From a virus, in IMG/VR virus record IMGVR_UViG_3300028388_000952, positions 1 to 22,361 of that record: a stretch of 22,361 nt of DNA. The stretch is one strand, 5' to 3'. Below, piece by piece: positions 20,031-22,361 of the stretch. The notes beneath the pieces are model-generated. The model saw only the letters and a list, made by a program, of their open reading frames with translations, was not told the origin of the DNA and made no database searches. Made by a program: the position numbers and the translations under genes. Every line of letters begins with the position of its first letter. Within the stretch, counting starts at the first letter, position 1.

Positions 20031-20700
20031 AGGGCCGCGCCTCTTTCTTGCGGGTCACAATCTCCTTCGCCTTGGTCAGAAGCTTCTTCACCACCGGCTT
20101 GATGATCCGTACCAAGAACGGCGTGCTGAGCGCGGCAGTGGTTGCAACAACAGCAATGCCTGCGGTCTGCGCTGCCTCGTAGGGCGACGGCACCGCTTTG
20201 ATCAGCTGCTCCGTCACAGGAACGTTGCGGTAAACCTCTTTGCAGACACCATCGACTAGCTCGTAAGACTCCAGGATCTTGCGGCCATTAGGTGACAGCG
20301 TGCCAATCTCTGCCGCATCTGCTGGCGGGCATTTCACCTCTGGCGGTTGTTTGTCTTTTGGCGGTGGTGGCTTTGGGTCAGCCTTTTGCTGTGCTGGCGG
20401 ATCCTCTTGTTCTTGATTCTGTGTCGGTGTCGGCTCAATGATCTGCAGTTTGCGCGGGTTCCAATCCAGCGGAACGTAACTGGGGATCTCACCCTCAGGG
20501 CAAGAGATGCCAACACCATTCGGGTCATCCCGCAGCAGGGATGGGTTTAGGTGTGCGTCTCTGTGGACCCTGGCACATCCTGGCTTTTGGTATATCGGAC
20601 GCGGCGCTAAGTTCTGTGTGACCGGCGGTGGGAAAACACGCGGCTCAGGGATGGGCCGTATCTCAATCGTCGGAATCTCAATATCAGGAATGTCGGGCAT
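19987..20700 (-). CDS. Proline-rich cyanophage-type protein with C-terminal membrane helix
   Basis: 237 residues starting MPDIPDIEIPTIEIRPIPEP. Order: Pro/Ile-rich N-terminus, then a Cys-containing segment (GCARVHRDAHLNPSLLRDDP, GISCPEGEIPSYVPLDW), a Pro/Gln/Lys-rich linker (~90-125), a second Cys segment with GVCKEVY, one hydrophobic helix (~180-200, TAGIAVVATTAALSTPFLV) and a basic tail. I recognise this architecture as a recurrent protein of marine cyanophages, thought to be virion-associated or membrane-associated, with no proven role. Its ATG shares the CATG at 20698-20701 with the gene on the other strand. Confidence 0.78.
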   Translation of the reverse strand: MPDIPDIEIPTIEIRPIPEPRVFPPPVTQNLAPRPIYQKPGCARVHRDAHLNPSLLRDDPNGVGISCPEGEIPSYVPLDWNPRKLQIIEPTPTQNQEQEDPPAQQKADPKPPPPKDKQPPEVKCPPADAAEIGTLSPNGRKILESYELVDGVCKEVYRNVPVTEQLIKAVPSPYEAAQTAGIAVVATTAALSTPFLVRIIKPVVKKLLTKAKEIVTRKKEARPSTFLRKQAQRKARK

Positions 20701-21013
20701 GAAGTCAGAGCGGTTTACAGCAGGTCAGCTGTGGATTGAGAGGAACCGCAGGAGAGAGGGACCGCCCATTGTTTACACCGTAATGAACGGAACCAGCGCC
20801 AGGCCGTTTACAGATACAAAGGCCATTTTGAAGTGGGTCAAGTGGCCGAAAGGTACGCCAACCGGGGACGCCTTGCGCGAATGGCTAGCTTCGTTTGAAC
20901 AGAAACAAGAAGCACCCGCGCCAGAACTGGACATGGCGAAAATCAAGTCTGAAGGCTTCGGGCCGGAAGCTCATGACGACGATCCAACCGCCAACACCAA
21001 GATGGTGGTCTGA
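20699..21013 (+). CDS. Hypothetical small protein divergent from the proline-rich gene
   Basis: 104 residues from ATG 20699, starting MKSERFTAGQLWIERNRRRE. The middle reads GPPIVYTVMNGTSARPFTDT then KAILKWVKWPKGTPTGDALR, which looks like a genuine folded domain. The tail is acidic (APELDMAKIKSEGFGPEAHD). Frames further upstream lie on the other gene's antisense strand and have no added support. Its start codon overlaps that of the leftward gene by two bases. Family not firmly recognised; cyanophage-like from memory. Confidence 0.65.
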   Translation: MKSERFTAGQLWIERNRRREGPPIVYTVMNGTSARPFTDTKAILKWVKWPKGTPTGDALREWLASFEQKQEAPAPELDMAKIKSEGFGPEAHDDDPTANTKMVV

Positions 21014-21022
21014 TTTTTCCTG

Positions 21023-21031
21023 TGCTATAAA
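21023..21031 (+). promoter_or_regulatory. Extended -10 promoter element
   Basis: TGCTATAAA matches the extended -10 consensus TGnTATAAT in all but the last base. It follows the 104-residue gene's stop within ten bases and precedes no gene on the plus strand; an intrinsic terminator lies about 110 bases downstream. Predicted transcription start is near 21038. Confidence 0.5.
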
Positions 21032-21037
21032 TGGCCT

Positions 21038-21167
21038 AGGCATACCCCCTACCCCTGCGTCGGATGGGTCGTCACTGCTCGCAAACCTGTGTCAGCCGCG
21101 ACCTGGCCATCGTCACTGCATTGTCTGATCAGACCAGGAGAACCCTCGGGACGCCGAGGGTTTTCTT
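21038..21167 (+). ncRNA. Candidate short non-coding transcript
   Basis: The interval from the extended -10 element to the terminator at 21142-21167 holds no convincing gene on this strand; the short frames there look random. A transcript of about 130 bases would result. The only other explanation is that the -10 match is chance and the terminator simply serves the upstream gene. No known RNA family recognised. Confidence 0.3.
21142..21167 (+). terminator. Rho-independent terminator
   Basis: ACCCTCGG (21142-21149), loop GACG, CCGAGGGT (21154-21161), followed by TTTCTT. An 8-bp perfect stem with a U tract. It ends the rightward unit and sits three bases from the stop codon of the leftward 77-residue gene, so convergent transcripts meet here. 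Confidence 0.88.
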
Positions 21168-21170
21168 GTG

Positions 21171-21404
21171 TCAAGGCATCTTGAAAGGCACAGCTGGACC
21201 AGTGCTGGTTGGCAGCTTTGGCATCTCAGGCATTTCTGGGACGGGCACCTGATCAAGGATCGTTTTTGTCAGCTCTAGCTTCAGCTCGCTGGCGTAGTTT
21301 TTGACCATTGACGGCACGCGCGTGTAAGCCATCACGCCCATGACGGCCATCGTGCCAGACATGACAAAGCCCAGAACGCCGAGCAAGTTGTAGACCTTTT
21401 GCAT
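21171..21404 (-). CDS. Small cyanophage-type membrane protein
   Basis: 77 residues. One membrane helix near the N-terminus (YNLLGVLGFVMSGTMAVMGV, about 5-24) is followed by a charged helix (NYASELKLELTKTILDQV) and a Pro-rich tail (PVPEMPEMPKLPTSTGPAVP). The layout 'LGVLGFVMSGT ... PEMPKLP ... TGPA-PF' is one I recall from small cyanophage genes near the MPDIP protein. Role unknown. Its ATG lies three bases beyond the U tract of the terminator of the upstream gene, leaving no room for a Shine-Dalgarno site. Confidence 0.7.
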   Translation of the reverse strand: MQKVYNLLGVLGFVMSGTMAVMGVMAYTRVPSMVKNYASELKLELTKTILDQVPVPEMPEMPKLPTSTGPAVPFKMP

Positions 21405-21407
21405 AGC

Positions 21408-21430
21408 AAAAAGGCCCCTGTGGAGGGGCC
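21408..21430 (-). terminator. Rho-independent terminator (leftward)
   Basis: On the minus strand GGCCCCT (21430-21424), loop CCAC, AGGGGCC (21419-21413), then TTTTT (21412-21408). A 7-bp GC stem with U5 directly after is a strong intrinsic terminator for the secreted-protein gene at 21464-21805. It abuts the start of the next gene. Confidence 0.9.
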
Positions 21431-21463
21431 AAGAAACGTGTGAGGTTCCAACCAGAAGGTAAC

Positions 21464-21805
21464 TCAGAAAGAGAACTTGGCGCCAGTCTTGAAACCGAGG
21501 CCGAAGTCATCGCCGGTACTGAATGAAACCTCTCCGTAAAGAGGACCGCCGCTCACGCCAGCCTTGCCGGTGAACTCGATCTCTTTCTCACCAGCGTCAG
21601 GGAACACCACAGCAGGGCCTGCCTGCACGTAGGCACCGTTGTCGAAGTCATAGCCAACATGTCCCTCAAGGATCCCGGAGCCAACGCCAGAGTCGAGGCC
21701 GACGCCGACATTCAGCTCAGGATTGACGTACCAATCTGCGCGGGCAGAGAGGGGAGCCAAGGCAAGTGCGCCAGCGGCTACACCAAAAACAAGACGCTTG
21801 ATCAT
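21464..21805 (-). CDS. Small exported beta-barrel-like protein
   Basis: 113 residues. Signal peptide MIKRLVFGVAAGALALAPLS followed by ARA, then a Gly-rich mature part of alternating strands: DWYVNPELNVGVGLDSGVGS, LEGHVGYDFDNGAYVQAGPA, KAGVSGGPLYGEVSFSTG, with a C-terminal aromatic ending GAKFSF. Strand alternation and terminal Phe are typical of outer-membrane barrels. I recall similar porin-like proteins in many cyanophages, with no proven function. It could alter the host surface. A strong terminator follows 33 bases after the stop. Confidence 0.8.
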   Translation of the reverse strand: MIKRLVFGVAAGALALAPLSARADWYVNPELNVGVGLDSGVGSGILEGHVGYDFDNGAYVQAGPAVVFPDAGEKEIEFTGKAGVSGGPLYGEVSFSTGDDFGLGFKTGAKFSF

Positions 21806-21813
21806 TAGTTGAA

Positions 21814-21939
21814 TTAGCGTTTTCCCTGGCCACGGTATCTCTTCTTGCCCTTTTTTGGGCGTGAGTGCTGACCATTTCCCTGTTTGGTCCGCTTGGGTCT
21901 CCCAACAACAAAGTTCTTCCCGCTAAGTGACTTAGCCAT
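21814..21939 (-). CDS. 41-residue basic cyanophage-type protein
   Basis: Reads MAKSLSGKNFVVGRPKRTKQ then GNGQHSRPKKGKKRYRGQGK and Arg. Nearly 40 percent of residues are Lys/Arg. The phrases 'SGKNFVVGRPK-T-QGNG' and 'KK-YRGQGK' are ones I recognise from a very widespread cyanophage micro-protein of unknown function, possibly DNA-binding. The ATG overlaps the upstream stop in TGATG. Confidence 0.78.
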   Translation of the reverse strand: MAKSLSGKNFVVGRPKRTKQGNGQHSRPKKGKKRYRGQGKR

Positions 21940-22130
21940 CAGTAGCCGTCAGTTGACTGCAGGCTTTGATATTTAAGAGCCAGCCCAGTAAACAGACCAT
22001 GTTGGGGATGGCTGATCATGTCGCGGCCATCAAGGAAAAACAATTCCTCCATCCACAGCGTTCTGGCCGCCATAGCCTGTACGTCCTCCGCACCAGGCTT
22101 AGCAGCGATCATTGGGTCAGGGCGTTGCAT
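21939..22130 (-). CDS. Small cyanophage-type protein
   Basis: 63 residues from ATG 22130, starting MQRPDPMIAAKPGAEDVQAM. The core AARTLWMEELFFLDGRDMIS followed by HPQHGLFTGLALKYQSL resembles a small conserved cyanophage protein I recall ('LF--DGRD-PSHP-HGLYTGL'). The start lies 22 bases inside the preceding gene; a later Met is possible. The stop overlaps the next ATG. Function unknown. Confidence 0.68.
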   Translation of the reverse strand: MQRPDPMIAAKPGAEDVQAMAARTLWMEELFFLDGRDMISHPQHGLFTGLALKYQSLQSTDGY

Positions 22131-22264
22131 TGCTGTCTTGCAGGAAAATCACGCTGTGCCTGTGAGTAGCCAGCGCCATACATGATATGAGCAGTGCCCA
22201 CGATTGCCATCAGCCAAGAGATGATCACCAACCAAAAGCACAGCATCAGCCGATGAGCTGACAT
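22109..22264 (-). CDS. 51-residue single-helix membrane protein
   Basis: Starts MSAHRLMLCFWLVIISWLMA, giving one hydrophobic helix from about residue 6 to 27, then a polar part (HIMYGAGYSQAQRDFPARQQ) ending CNALTQ. The ATG overlaps the upstream stop in TGATG. The helix could be a membrane anchor or uncleaved signal. No family recognised. Confidence 0.62.
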   Translation of the reverse strand: MSAHRLMLCFWLVIISWLMAIVGTAHIMYGAGYSQAQRDFPARQQCNALTQ

Positions 22265-22361
22265 CACCAGCCAGAAGGTTTGCCAGACGCCTGAGTCGGA
22301 TTGATCTGCTCAGTAATGCGTGCAGCAAGCTGATCCTGAATCTCAGTGACCTTTTCAGCGC
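22264..22361 (-). CDS. C-terminal end of a protein (5' part beyond window)
   Basis: The last 31 codons before the stop are visible: AEKVTEIQDQLAARITEQIN then PTQASGKPSGW. The segment is helical and polar. The rest lies beyond the right edge. It could be the tail of a structural protein, but nothing here identifies it. The stop overlaps the next ATG (TGATG), supporting the frame. Confidence 0.6.
   Translation of the reverse strand, partial: AEKVTEIQDQLAARITEQINPTQASGKPSGW

Noticed and set aside
21038-21140. Possible tRNA in the gap after the 104-residue gene
   Set aside because: No acceptor-stem pairing, no T-loop TTCGA-type sequence and no anticodon arm could be found.
1-22361. Integrase or lysogeny module
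   Set aside because: No tyrosine or serine recombinase motifs, attachment-site repeats or CI/Cro-type pair were seen, so temperate life style is not supported by this window.

Overview
This window is part of a tailed-phage genome (Caudoviricetes). The evidence is a complete DNA-packaging and head-start block (small terminase, large terminase, DUF4055-type portal, MuF-type head protein, coiled-coil scaffold-like protein), a phage recombination/replication block (RecA-fold ATPase, RecB/Cas4-like nuclease, RusA resolvase, ERF annealing protein, candidate SSB) and a lysis block. The likely host is a picocyanobacterium (Synechococcus/Cyanobium-like). This rests on several small proteins that I recognise, from memory and not from a search, as types typical of cyanophages: the C39 cell-wall peptidase ending in a RRW/VDG-like tail, the proline-rich protein starting MPDIPDIEIP, the basic protein ending KKRYRGQGKR, the small beta-barrel-like secreted protein, and a DNA-binding-like protein with an LPTSPNQVRPL motif. 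The moderately high GC content fits this. I see no integrase, tRNA, CRISPR array, insertion sequence or photosynthesis gene. Tail genes are not in the window, so morphotype cannot be called.

Layout. (1) 1-11094 is read leftward (minus strand). From right to left: a small ribbon-helix-helix-like gene, a hypothetical gene, the replication ATPase, another possible DNA-binding protein, a cytosine-methylase-like protein, a candidate promoter with a palindrome in its spacer (8190-8218), several very small genes, a ParB-domain N6-adenine/N4-cytosine methyltransferase, the terminases, portal, MuF protein, six tiny lysine-rich proteins and the start of a scaffold-like gene that runs off the left edge. 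Most neighbours overlap by 1-4 bases (ATGA, TGATG, TAATG), which implies translational coupling. (2) 11095-11151 is a divergent control region with a near-perfect 16-bp palindrome. (3) 11152-16648 is read rightward: RecB/Cas4-like nuclease, NrdR-like zinc ribbon, hypothetical genes, winged-helix protein, RusA, ERF, a small RHH-like protein and a candidate SSB. (4) 16600-22361 is a mosaic with repeated strand switches: lysis genes (minus 16600-18148, plus 18175-18453), three secreted proteins (plus), a proline-rich membrane protein (minus), a gene whose start codon overlaps it on the other strand (plus), a possible short non-coding RNA, then small cyanophage-type genes (minus) running to the right edge.

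How the parts fit. The rightward block plus the ATPase supplies recombination-dependent replication. The leftward block modifies DNA, cuts and packages it, and starts the head. The right-hand part handles lysis and contributes exported proteins of unknown role. The points most worth a second look are the iteron-like repeats inside the ATPase gene, the secreted-protein trio whose third member lacks a normal start codon, terminators placed directly against start codons, the micro-protein cluster in the head operon, the shared CATG start of two opposed genes, and the possible small RNA at about 21038-21167. No stretch above 300 bases is free of genes.
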